A stretch of 9,536 bases of DNA from Chloroflexota bacterium (GTDB taxonomy: Bacteria > Chloroflexota > Chloroflexia > Chloroflexales > Kallotenuaceae), in the NCBI GenBank assembly GCA_019240175.1, contig JAFAYS010000636.1, forward strand, positions 1-9,536, given 5' to 3'. The notes beneath the pieces were generated by a model. It was given only the letters and a program-made list of their open reading frames with translations. It made no database searches and was not told the DNA's origin. The position numbers and the translations under genes were made by a program. Shown here piece by piece: positions 1 to 5,806 of this stretch; within the stretch, counting starts at the first letter, position 1, and every line of letters begins with the position of its first letter.

Positions 1-293
1 ATGCGGATCTGGCCGCGCTCGTTGCGGACAAAAACCGTCAGATCCAGCGTCTGGTTCGGAAAGTTCGTCTGTACGATGCGCGTATCGTTGCCTTCGGCGC
101 TCACGAAGGTGACGTAGACGTTGCCACCGTCGGCGGTGCTGTCGGCAGACTGGTTCGCCCCCGAGATCAGGAAGCAGCCGGTCAGCGAGAGAACAGCGAA
201 CAAAGAACTCAGAACTAAAAGAAAACGACGCTTCGTTCCGGTTGCTCGCTTGGTTCTAGGTTCTAGGTTCTTAGTTTTTAGTTTACTAAGCAT
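1..293 (-). CDS. Putative lipoprotein, N-terminal part (runs off left edge)
   Basis: This frame is open from an ATG at 293 to the window edge, giving 97 codons. The protein starts MLSKLKTKNLEPRTK, has a basic KRR stretch, then a hydrophobic core FLLVLSSLFAVLS and the lipobox LTGC. It therefore looks like a type II signal peptide, cleaved before the Cys and lipid-anchored. The mature part visible (SGANQSADSTADGGN, then a beta-rich stretch with NVYVTFV, NDTRIVQTNF and LDLTVFVRN) resembles a secreted beta-sandwich, but I recognise no family. The ATG overlaps the end of the upstream LysW-like gene by 8 bases, and a GGAGAG sits inside that gene just before it, which suggests translational coupling. 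No other ATG precedes the signal peptide in this frame. Oddly, heptamer repeats of the kind found in nearby gaps encode both the n-region and the hydrophobic core. The n-region is long for a lipoprotein, so the start could have been displaced. Confidence 0.72.
   Translation of the reverse strand, partial: MLSKLKTKNLEPRTKRATGTKRRFLLVLSSLFAVLSLTGCFLISGANQSADSTADGGNVYVTFVSAEGNDTRIVQTNFPNQTLDLTVFVRNERGQIR
191..272. repeat. Heptamer repeat island A, across lipoprotein 5' end
   Basis: On the + strand, four contiguous heptamers (GAACAGC, GAACAAA, GAACTCA, GAACTAA) run 191-218. After a 33-base spacer come three heptamers in inverted sense (GGTTCTA, GGTTCTA, GGTTCTT) at 252-272. The arms have the same layout as the two intergenic islands. 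Here the whole structure lies inside the predicted coding sequence of the lipoprotein. Confidence 0.8.
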
Positions 294-471
294 AGCTCTC
301 CGGCTTACCTTCGGCGTTCAGCGTTTCTTCTTCCGGCACGGCCTCCACACGATCAGGATCGCGGCTAACAATCCGTAGATCGGTGCCGCACTTGGGGCAC
401 ACCACCAGCGATCCGACCAACATCGTGAAGTTGAGCATCAGCTTCTGCTTACAAACCGGACACGAGATCAT
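286..471 (-). CDS. LysW-like small zinc-ribbon protein
   Basis: This 61-residue protein opens MISCPVC and has a second CPKC at residues 25-28, giving a two-knuckle zinc ribbon. The order CPxC, then VGSLVVCPKCGTDLRIVSRDP, then a Pro-Glu-Glu tail matches LysW, the amino-group carrier protein of the alpha-aminoadipate lysine/arginine pathway in Thermus and archaea. LysW normally ends in EDWGE, whose last Glu carries the substrate. This protein instead ends PEEETLNAEGKPESYA, so the known carrier chemistry is not supported. No lysine-biosynthesis gene is visible nearby. A strong AAGGAGG lies a few bases upstream of the ATG. The gene follows ftsY on the same strand after a 117-bp gap and overlaps the next gene by 8 bases. 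The family resemblance is clear, but the function is unknown. Confidence 0.82.
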   Translation of the reverse strand: MISCPVCKQKLMLNFTMLVGSLVVCPKCGTDLRIVSRDPDRVEAVPEEETLNAEGKPESYA

Positions 472-487
472 GGGTCCTCCTTATGAA

Positions 488-578
488 GAACCAAGAACAA
501 CAAAACCGGGTGACATTCATTGAACAAACCTACCATGAACACCGTGTAATGCTGTGCTTGGTTCTATGTTCTTTGTTT
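488..578. repeat. Heptamer repeat island B, between ftsY and the LysW-like gene
   Basis: The left arm is GAACCAA GAACAAC at 488-501, with scattered GAACAAA (522-528) and GAACACC (537-543). The inverted right arm is TTGGTTC TATGTTC TTTGTTT at 558-578. AGAACCAAG (487-495) and CTTGGTTCT (557-565) form a perfect 9-bp inverted repeat. The island takes up most of the 117-bp gap. I see no convincing promoter or U-tract terminator in it. Confidence 0.72.
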
Positions 579-588
579 GTTTTACCGC

Positions 589-1755
589 TTAGTCTTCAAA
601 CAATGCATCGACGAACGCTTCGGGATCGAAGATCGCCACGTCGTCGACCTTTTCGCCCGTGCCGATATATTTAATCGGTCGCTCGATCTCCTGCACCATG
701 GCAAAGGCAATGCCGCCCTTGGCGCTACTGTCGAGCTTGGTGAGCGCCAGATGTGTGACCTCCGCGGCCTCCATGAAGGCGCGCGCCTGCTGGATGCCGT
801 TCTGGCCGGTGGTCGCGTCGATCACCAGCAGCACCTCGTGCGGTGCCCACTCCACACGCTTGCGCACGATGTTTTTGATCTTTTGCAGCTCCTGCATCAG
901 GTTGTACTTCGATTGCAGGCGGCCAGCCGTATCGATGATCAAAACATCCGAGTTGCGTGCGTAGGTTGCCTGCACCGCGTCGAAGGCGACCGCGCCGGGA
1001 TCTGCGCCCTGGCCCTGGCTGATCACCGGCACGCCGATGCGATCGGCCCAGGTTTGCAGTTGCTCGACAGCGGCGGCGCGGAAGGTATCGGCGGCACCCA
1101 GCAGCACGTTCTTGCTCATCTCGCGCTTGTAGCGGTTGGCGATCTTGGCGATCAGCGTGGTCTTGCCCGCGCCGTTAACGCCGATCACCAGCACCACGTA
1201 CGGCTTGGTCGAGCGCTCGGAGTACTGCGGCGTGTCGACATTGAGTAGCTTGACCATCTCTTGCTTGAGCAGTGAGCGGGCCTCGCTGGCGCGGCGCAGG
1301 TTATTGCGCTCAACTTTTTTCTGTACGCGCTCGATCAGGTGCAGCGTAGTGTCGATGCCGACGTCGCTGGCGATCATCAGCTCTTCCAGCTCTTCCCACA
1401 GCTCGGGCGTGATCGGCTCGTCGGCCTTGAACATGTCGGAGATGCGCCCAAACAGACCGACGTTGCGCGTCTTCTGTACGGCGGCGGTCGTCTTCTGGAC
1501 TTCGCGCTGAATCTCCTGCTCGTCGCGCTCTTCGCCACCGAAGAGGCGTCGGAAGCCGCCACCACTGCGCCGCTGCTGGGTCTGGGCTTCGGCCTGGGCA
1601 ATGCGCTGGGCCTCGGTATCAAGCTCATCCACGCGGCGGAAGAGCGATGTGGTCGGCTGGGCCTCGGGCTCTGCCGGAGTTTCCACCGGTGGCTGTGTCG
1701 GCTCTTCGCGCGGCGGCTTGCGATCGTCGTCGCCGCCAAAAAATCGTCGAAACAT
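589..1755 (-). CDS. ftsY: Signal recognition particle receptor FtsY
   Basis: This 388-residue SRP GTPase receives ribosome-nascent-chain/SRP complexes at the inner face of the cytoplasmic membrane and, with Ffh, hands them to the Sec translocon. Visible landmarks are an acidic, charged N-terminal region (about 1-95), a helical N domain (about 100-180), the P-loop GVNGAGKTT at 192-200, the SRP-specific insertion box DTFRAAAVEQL at 223-233, DTAGR at 275-279, TKLD at 339-342 and the C-terminal GTGEKVDDVAIFDPEAFVDALF. I chose the ATG at 1755 because AAAGGA sits just upstream and the protein then begins with the amphipathic MFRRFFGG. A longer reading from 1842 adds 29 unconserved residues. FRR(F/L)FGG followed by acidic residues occurs twice, at 2-10 and 68-76. 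It lies between the FmdB-type gene upstream and the LysW-like gene downstream. Confidence 0.97.
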   Translation of the reverse strand: MFRRFFGGDDDRKPPREEPTQPPVETPAEPEAQPTTSLFRRVDELDTEAQRIAQAEAQTQQRRSGGGFRRLFGGEERDEQEIQREVQKTTAAVQKTRNVGLFGRISDMFKADEPITPELWEELEELMIASDVGIDTTLHLIERVQKKVERNNLRRASEARSLLKQEMVKLLNVDTPQYSERSTKPYVVLVIGVNGAGKTTLIAKIANRYKREMSKNVLLGAADTFRAAAVEQLQTWADRIGVPVISQGQGADPGAVAFDAVQATYARNSDVLIIDTAGRLQSKYNLMQELQKIKNIVRKRVEWAPHEVLLVIDATTGQNGIQQARAFMEAAEVTHLALTKLDSSAKGGIAFAMVQEIERPIKYIGTGEKVDDVAIFDPEAFVDALFED

Positions 1756-1850
1756 AGATTCCTTTACAAACGTGCGGCATAATCGCACGCAATATTTCTT
1801 TGACGGAGTACGCCGGCAATGGTTGCGGACGTACCCGAACAATTGCTTGC

Positions 1851-1888
1851 TGGTATCAGCGCCGATCGCTGACGCTTAAATGATACCA
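1851..1888. other. Inverted repeat between the FmdB-type gene and ftsY
   Basis: TGGTATCA (1851-1858) and TGATACCA (1881-1888) are perfect inverted copies. A second, overlapping stem uses TCAGCG (1856-1861) and CGCTGA (1867-1872) with a 5-base loop. The two stems share TCA and cannot both form fully. On the minus strand this lies about 20 bases past the FmdB-type stop, with no U-run after it. It could be a weak terminator, an attenuator of ftsY or an operator. Confidence 0.35.
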
Positions 1889-1907
1889 TCTGCCGGCATT
1901 CGCTGCG

Positions 1908-2279
1908 CTAGCCCCAGCCGAGATCGTCCTGTCGATTGTCCGCAGCGCCGCCCTGATCGCCGCTCAACTCTTCTTCCAACATCTGATCCACGGTATCGTC
2001 CCAATCGTCGCCGGCTTCCTCGCCCAGCTCCTTGCCCATCTGCTTGGCCCAGCGCGCGACCGACGCGGGATCGTCTACGTCGAGGCCAGCCAGCGAGGAC
2101 GCGCCGGAGAGCGAGTCGAGGCGCGCTTCTTCCGACTGAACCACAGCAAAGCGCGAGATCGCCTTACGCACGCTTTCGGAGTTGCAGCGCGGGCAGGCGA
2201 TCGTCGCGGCGCTGTTGAGGCCGACGAGCTTCTGGAAACGACCGTTACAGTCGGCGCAGATGTATTCGTAGATCGGCAT
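1908..2279 (-). CDS. FmdB-family zinc-ribbon protein
   Basis: This 123-residue protein opens MPIYEYICADCNGRFQKL and has a second knuckle at 29-32 (CPRC). The MPxYEYxCxxC start with a 17-residue spacing between cysteine pairs is the hallmark of the FmdB/CxxC_CXXC_SSSS putative regulatory family. Founding members were linked to formamidase/acetamidase regulation, but most members have no known role. The C-terminal half (about 50-123) is acidic and low in complexity, with DDWDDTVDQMLEEELSGD, and is probably disordered. The start is fixed by the conserved N-terminus; there is only a weak purine stretch upstream of the ATG. It follows the nucleoside phosphorylase by 41 bp on the same strand and precedes ftsY by about 150 bp, so it may be co-transcribed with the phosphorylase. 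Confidence 0.92.
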   Translation of the reverse strand: MPIYEYICADCNGRFQKLVGLNSAATIACPRCNSESVRKAISRFAVVQSEEARLDSLSGASSLAGLDVDDPASVARWAKQMGKELGEEAGDDWDDTVDQMLEEELSGDQGGAADNRQDDLGWG

Positions 2280-2320
2280 AGGCGCTATCTCTCAGGGATT
2301 AGGCACGGATGAGCCACAGC

Positions 2321-3625
2321 TTAGCGAACGATCTCATAAACTAGTGGCGGTGGCGTGACAGCCTCAGCGGACAATCGGAACGCGGCGCGCACGCGATCGT
2401 GGACACGTGCCACGTCTTCGATGCGGCTGGCATGGATCGTTGCCAGCGGCGCGCCCTGCGCCACGAACTCGCCAACTTTGCGCTCGATCACAATTCCGAC
2501 GCTGTAGTCGATCGGATCGTCTTTTTTCTGCCGGCCACCGCCAAGCTCACCGGCGATCATGCCAAGTTCCAGCGCGTCGATCGCAGTGATGTAGCCGTCG
2601 TGGAGCGCATGCACCGGCTCGACCACCGTCGCCTCGGGCAGCAGTCGCGGATCGTCGAGGACGCTGATGTCGCCGCCCTGGTTGGCGATGAAGGAGCGGA
2701 AGATCTGCCAGGCCGCGCCGGTGTCGAGCGCCTCACGCAGCCGGGCCTCGGCCTCCTCGGCGCTGTCGGCCTTGCCTGCCAGCAGCATCAATTGTGCGCC
2801 CAGCGTCAGGCAGAGCTCCACGAAATCGGCTGGACCGTGGCCTTGCAGTGTGGCGATCGCCTCTTTGACCTCTAGCGCATTGCCGATCGCGTGGCCCAGC
2901 GGCTGATCCATTGAGGTGATTACCGCCGCCACGCTGCGCCCGGCGTGTCGCCCAATCGCGACCATGCGCTCGGCCAGCGCACGCGCATCGTCGATCGTCT
3001 TCATGAATGCGCCCTGCCCGACTTTGACATCCAGCACAATGCAATCAGCGCCCGCCGCCAGCTTTTTGCTCATCACGCTCGCGGCGATCAGCGGAATACT
3101 TTCGACGGTGCCGGTGACGTCGCGCAGGGCGTAGAGCTGCTTGTCGGCGGGCGCCAGATCCGCGCTCTGTCCCGCGATCACCAGACCAACATCGGCAACC
3201 GATCGCCGAAACTCATCGATCGCCAGGTTGACCCGGAAGCCGGGAATCGCTTCTAGCTTATCGAGCGTGCCGCCCGTGAAGCCCAGGCCGCGCCCCGACA
3301 TCTTGGCGACGCTCAGCCCTACCGAGGCGGCCAGCGGTCCCAGCACGAGGCTGGTTTTGTCGCCGACGCCGCCGGTGGAATGCTTGTCAACGGTGATCGG
3401 CGCGACATCATGCAGATCGAGCATGTCGCCCGAGCGCGCGATCGCCAGCGTCAGGTCGGCGGTCTCGCGATCGTCCATGCCGCGTAGCACCACGGCCATC
3501 GCCCAGGCCGCCATCTGGTAGTCGGGCACGTCGCCGCTGGTGTAGTGCTCGATCAGCCAGGCGATCTCCTCGCTGGTGAGCGCTCCGCCGTCACGTTTTT
3601 TGATGATCAGGTCAACAGCACGCAT
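2321..3625 (-). CDS. pdp: Pyrimidine-nucleoside phosphorylase
   Basis: This 434-residue cytosolic enzyme phosphorolyses uridine, thymidine or deoxyuridine to the base and (deoxy)ribose-1-phosphate, for salvage. The phosphate-binding KHSTGGVGD lies at 81-89. The family signature SGRGLGFTGGTLDKLE lies at 110-125. The pyrimidine-contacting residues of the family match Arg168, Ser183 and Lys187, and DVKVGQGAFMKT is at 199-210. The C-terminal domain, from about 335, carries GGGRQKKDDPIDYSVGI. Length and N-terminus (MRAVDLIIKKRDG) fit full-length bacterial enzymes, so the ATG is secure even though no good Shine-Dalgarno precedes it. A heptamer repeat tract begins only five bases upstream of the start codon. 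deoA-type thymidine phosphorylases are homologous, but the residue spacing and length suit the broad-specificity PyNP group better. nnr lies upstream across the repeat island, and the FmdB-type gene lies 41 bp downstream. Confidence 0.95.
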   Translation of the reverse strand: MRAVDLIIKKRDGGALTSEEIAWLIEHYTSGDVPDYQMAAWAMAVVLRGMDDRETADLTLAIARSGDMLDLHDVAPITVDKHSTGGVGDKTSLVLGPLAASVGLSVAKMSGRGLGFTGGTLDKLEAIPGFRVNLAIDEFRRSVADVGLVIAGQSADLAPADKQLYALRDVTGTVESIPLIAASVMSKKLAAGADCIVLDVKVGQGAFMKTIDDARALAERMVAIGRHAGRSVAAVITSMDQPLGHAIGNALEVKEAIATLQGHGPADFVELCLTLGAQLMLLAGKADSAEEAEARLREALDTGAAWQIFRSFIANQGGDISVLDDPRLLPEATVVEPVHALHDGYITAIDALELGMIAGELGGGRQKKDDPIDYSVGIVIERKVGEFVAQGAPLATIHASRIEDVARVHDRVRAAFRLSAEAVTPPPLVYEIVR

Positions 3626-3630
3626 GTAAA

Positions 3631-3852
3631 GAACCTATTAGAACCTAGAACCTAGGAAGAGAACAAAGAACAAAGAAACAAGAGAACAAAGGAACAAAAT
3701 GACCCACGAAAGATCGCGAATCGAGCAAGTGCATAGAGAAAACCAAAACAAGAACTAAGAGCCAAGCAAATCAATGGAGAAGCTTAACCCAAGAACCTAG
3801 AACCTATTCGCTGTAGCAGCCCTTTAGGTTCTAGGTTCTGGGTTCTAGGTTC
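3631..3852. repeat. Heptamer repeat island C, between nnr and the nucleoside phosphorylase
   Basis: The left arm has GAACCTA at 3631, 3641 and 3648, then GAACAAA at 3661, 3668, 3684 and 3692. More GAACCTA units follow at 3793 and 3800. The inverted right arm is TAGGTTC, TAGGTTC, TGGGTTC, TAGGTTC at 3825-3852, in 7-base register. The island fills almost the whole 230-bp gap. It begins 5 bases from the phosphorylase start codon and ends 3 bases from the nnr stop codon. The middle (about 3700-3785) is AT-richer, purine-rich sequence with no gene. Confidence 0.9.
3786..3844. terminator. Long hairpin downstream of nnr
   Basis: AGAACCTAGAACCTA (3792-3806) pairs perfectly with TAGGTTCTAGGTTCT (3825-3839). 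Past a single bulged A at 3791, AACCC (3786-3790) pairs with GGGTT (3840-3844), so the stem is 20 bp with one bulge. The 18-base loop contains a mini-stem GCTG-TAG-CAGC. It starts about 12 bases past the nnr stop and could end or attenuate the nnr transcript, or protect its 3' end. There is no clean U-tract, so terminator is a tentative label. Confidence 0.45.
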
Positions 3853-3855
3853 TCG

Positions 3856-5583
3856 TTATCCTCGCAGCTCGGTGAGCGCGCGCGGCAGTCGAATCAGCAA
3901 ATCGCCGGCCAGCGCCCCGGCCTCGCCGATCTCTTTGCGGGCCAGTTGGCCAGCCTGGGCATGGAGGAACACGCCGAGCCGCGCGGCGTCGAAGGGCTCG
4001 ACGCCCTGCGCGATCAGGCCGCCGATCACACCTGCCAGCACGTCGCCGGTGCCGGCTGTGGCCAGCGCGGGATTGCCAGCTGGGCCAATGCTGGCTTTGC
4101 CGTCGGGAGCCGCGATCACGGTCTCCGCGCCCTTGAGCACGACAATCTGGTTCCACTCCTGGGCCGCGCGCTGCGCCGCACCCAGCCGATCGGTGTTGAT
4201 CTCGTCGGCGTGCTCTAGCTTGAGCAGCCGCGCCATCTCGCCGGGATGCGGCGTGAGCACCAGCCGATTGGCGGGAACCTTGGTCCACCACTCGTCGATC
4301 TGCGCTAGTAAGTTCAGGCCATCGGCGTCGAGCACCAGCGAGGGCAGCTCAACTTCGCCGGGCTTCTTCTCCTCGGTCTCGGCTTCGGCGGCTGCCACCG
4401 GCTCCGCGCGGCGAAAGCCGACGCTGCCTGGAGTCCGGCGCGGTCGCTCGGGCGCGGTTGCCGCTGCGGCCTTGAGAAAGCCGACATTGCTGGCGGTCTT
4501 CGAGGTTTCGAGCTTCAGCAGCCGCTCCAAGAACTTCTTGGTCTCGTCTTCTTGTCCCAGCCCTGGCCCCACGACCAGCGCCGCGTAGCCTTCCAGGTTG
4601 GTCAGCACTTCCTGCGCAGCACCCGCGCCGAGCACGCCCCAATCTTCTTCCGGCAGCGGCAGGAAGGTCGCCTCATGCAGCGAGGCGGCCAGCGCGCCGA
4701 AGATCGAGCGACCGCAGGCCAGCGTTGTCAGGCCGACGCCGACGCGCAGCGCGCCGCTGGTGGTCAGGAACGCCGCGCCGGGATAGCGTCCGGCGCCCGC
4801 AACGATCAAAACCTTGCCAAACGTTCCTTTATGCGAGTCTGCGGGACGCGCCGGAAGCAGCGCCCGTAATGTTTGAGGCTGAAGCGACTCCGCCATGATC
4901 GTCTCCTTGTGTGTATCAGGTAAGCCAATCGGCACGCATACAATATCGCCGGAATGGCGCTGGCCCGGCTCGCGAACATGCCCATGTTTGCGAATGCCGG
5001 TCGCGACCGTAACATCTGCCTGGATCGCCTGGCCCATCACCGCGCCCGTATCGGCGTTGATGCCGGTGGGCACGTCGATCGCCACGATCAGCGGCGCGGC
5101 TCCCGAGCGGCTGGCCCGCACGCTGTTGATCGCCTCAACGATCTGGGCGGCCAGCGGCTCTAGTGGCCGGTCCACGCCGATACCGAGCAGCGCATCCACC
5201 ACCACTGCCGCGCGCTGAGCCGCCGCCCGCAACGACTGCTGGGCATTGTCAGCCTGCGCTTGCAGCTCGGGAATGCCGCGCTCACGGCAGGCACGCCACG
5301 GCTGATCGTCGGCGCGCTCTTTGCGCTTCCACACGTAGAGCGCAACTTTCGCGCCCGCGTCGTGGAGATGCCGCGCGACGACTAGACCATCGCCGCCGTT
5401 GTTGCCGGGCCCGATCAGCACCAGAATTCGCGCGTCGCGGACACTATCGAGCCGCCGGATAATTTCGTCGGCTACGCCGCGTCCGGCCCGCTCCATAAGC
5501 TCGGCCCAGCTCACGCCGCCCGCAACTGCTGCGGCTTCCAGCTGTCGTGTTTGTTCAACCGAAGCGATCGAGATGTTCTGCAT
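3856..5583 (-). CDS. nnr: Bifunctional NAD(P)H-hydrate repair enzyme (epimerase + ADP/ATP-dependent dehydratase)
   Basis: This 575-residue fusion repairs hydrated, dead-end NADHX/NADPHX. The N-terminal YjeF_N epimerase (about 1-225) has IGPGNNGGDGLVVARHL at 57-73, VVVDALLGIG with Asp130, and AIDVPTGINADTG with Asp170. The C-terminal ribokinase-like dehydratase (about 235-575) has HKGTFGKV at 251-258, GPGLG at 339-343, DADGLN at 419-424, TPHPGE at 444-449 and ATAGTGDVLAG around Asp514. I chose the ATG at 5583 (MQNISIASVEQTRQ). The next ATG upstream, at 5616, lies within a plausible extended -10 box and would not be transcribed from it. No strong Shine-Dalgarno is visible for either start. Between GPGLG and DADGLN there is a low-complexity insert (about 358-412) rich in Ala, Pro, Arg and Glu, containing SNVGFLKA and GSVGFRRA as a short repeat. 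The gene is divergent from the membrane-protein/XRE operon. Confidence 0.95.
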   Translation of the reverse strand: MQNISIASVEQTRQLEAAAVAGGVSWAELMERAGRGVADEIIRRLDSVRDARILVLIGPGNNGGDGLVVARHLHDAGAKVALYVWKRKERADDQPWRACRERGIPELQAQADNAQQSLRAAAQRAAVVVDALLGIGVDRPLEPLAAQIVEAINSVRASRSGAAPLIVAIDVPTGINADTGAVMGQAIQADVTVATGIRKHGHVREPGQRHSGDIVCVPIGLPDTHKETIMAESLQPQTLRALLPARPADSHKGTFGKVLIVAGAGRYPGAAFLTTSGALRVGVGLTTLACGRSIFGALAASLHEATFLPLPEEDWGVLGAGAAQEVLTNLEGYAALVVGPGLGQEDETKKFLERLLKLETSKTASNVGFLKAAAATAPERPRRTPGSVGFRRAEPVAAAEAETEEKKPGEVELPSLVLDADGLNLLAQIDEWWTKVPANRLVLTPHPGEMARLLKLEHADEINTDRLGAAQRAAQEWNQIVVLKGAETVIAAPDGKASIGPAGNPALATAGTGDVLAGVIGGLIAQGVEPFDAARLGVFLHAQAGQLARKEIGEAGALAGDLLIRLPRALTELRG

Positions 5584-5614
5584 AAGTGCGCCAAGAAATG
5601 AACAATCTGAGCCC

Positions 5615-5623
5615 ATTCTACCA
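5615..5623 (-). promoter_or_regulatory. Probable extended -10 promoter for nnr
   Basis: Read on the minus strand, TGG-TAGAAT forms an extended -10 box. No good -35 lies 17 bases upstream, as expected for extended -10 promoters. Transcription would begin near 5608 and give a leader of about 25 bases before the ATG at 5583, which excludes the ATG at 5616. Confidence 0.4.
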
Positions 5624-5690
5624 CAGCCCGATCAAGTCACGTCCGATCTGCGTGGTTGCGGCTTAGCCTTTCAGACTACGAGTCGATTGG

Positions 5691-5708
5691 TGTAAATGAT
5701 GCTTGACA
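5691..5708 (+). promoter_or_regulatory. Degenerate second operator overlapping the -35 box
   Basis: GCTTGACA at 5701-5708 is identical to one half of the downstream palindrome and contains the -35 hexamer. The left half, TGTAAATG, matches the TGTCAAGC half-site at 5 of 8 positions with the same 2-base spacer. Its centre is 43 bp, about four helical turns, from the perfect site. Confidence 0.5.
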
Positions 5709-5731
5709 TTTAGTCGCTAATGCTTTACTGT
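5703..5731 (+). promoter_or_regulatory. Sigma-70-type promoter of the membrane protein/XRE operon
   Basis: A consensus TTGACA (5703-5708) is followed by exactly 17 bases and TACTGT (5726-5731). The start point would be near 5738, inside the palindrome. This leaves a leader of about 70 bases that contains a hairpin and the GAGGAG site. Confidence 0.72.
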
Positions 5732-5732
5732 A

Positions 5733-5752
5733 GTGTCAAGCTAGCTTGACAC
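5733..5752. promoter_or_regulatory. Perfect 20-bp palindromic operator at the start point
   Basis: GTGTCAAGCTAGCTTGACAC equals its own reverse complement over all 20 bases and covers the predicted transcription start. The position is that of a classical repressor site. The 66-residue XRE protein encoded second in the operon is the obvious candidate ligand, by inference. Confidence 0.7.
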
Positions 5753-5765
5753 ATCGATCAGTTCG

Positions 5766-5787
5766 AATCATGCCGCAGAGCATGATT
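5766..5787 (+). other. Leader hairpin upstream of the membrane-protein gene
   Basis: AATCATGC (5766-5773) pairs perfectly with GCATGATT (5780-5787) around a 6-base loop, with a possible extra G-U pair. It lies within the predicted 5' leader, 10 bases before the GAGGAG ribosome site. It could stabilise the mRNA, tune translation or be another protein site. Confidence 0.45.
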
Positions 5788-5806
5788 TCAAACCAATGAG
5801 GAGCAT

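Noticed and set aside
577..1248. 223-codon open frame on the + strand inside ftsY
   Set aside because: It is antisense to a complete, motif-rich ftsY and its translation has no recognisable domain. The open frame is a by-product of GC-rich codon use.
1756..1842. Longer ftsY start at 1842
   Set aside because: The 29 extra residues are Arg/Cys-rich and unlike FtsY, while the ATG at 1755 has a good ribosome site.
2399..2875. 158-codon + strand open frame opposite the nucleoside phosphorylase
   Set aside because: It is the mirror of conserved coding sequence, with His/Arg-rich unstructured composition and no family resemblance.
3631..3852. CRISPR array
   Set aside because: The repeat unit is 7 bases, contiguous and in both orientations. 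There are no uniform unique spacers of about 30 bases and no cas gene.
5584..5616. Longer nnr start at 5616
   Set aside because: That ATG overlaps the best -10 box and the added 11 residues do not fit the family N-terminus.
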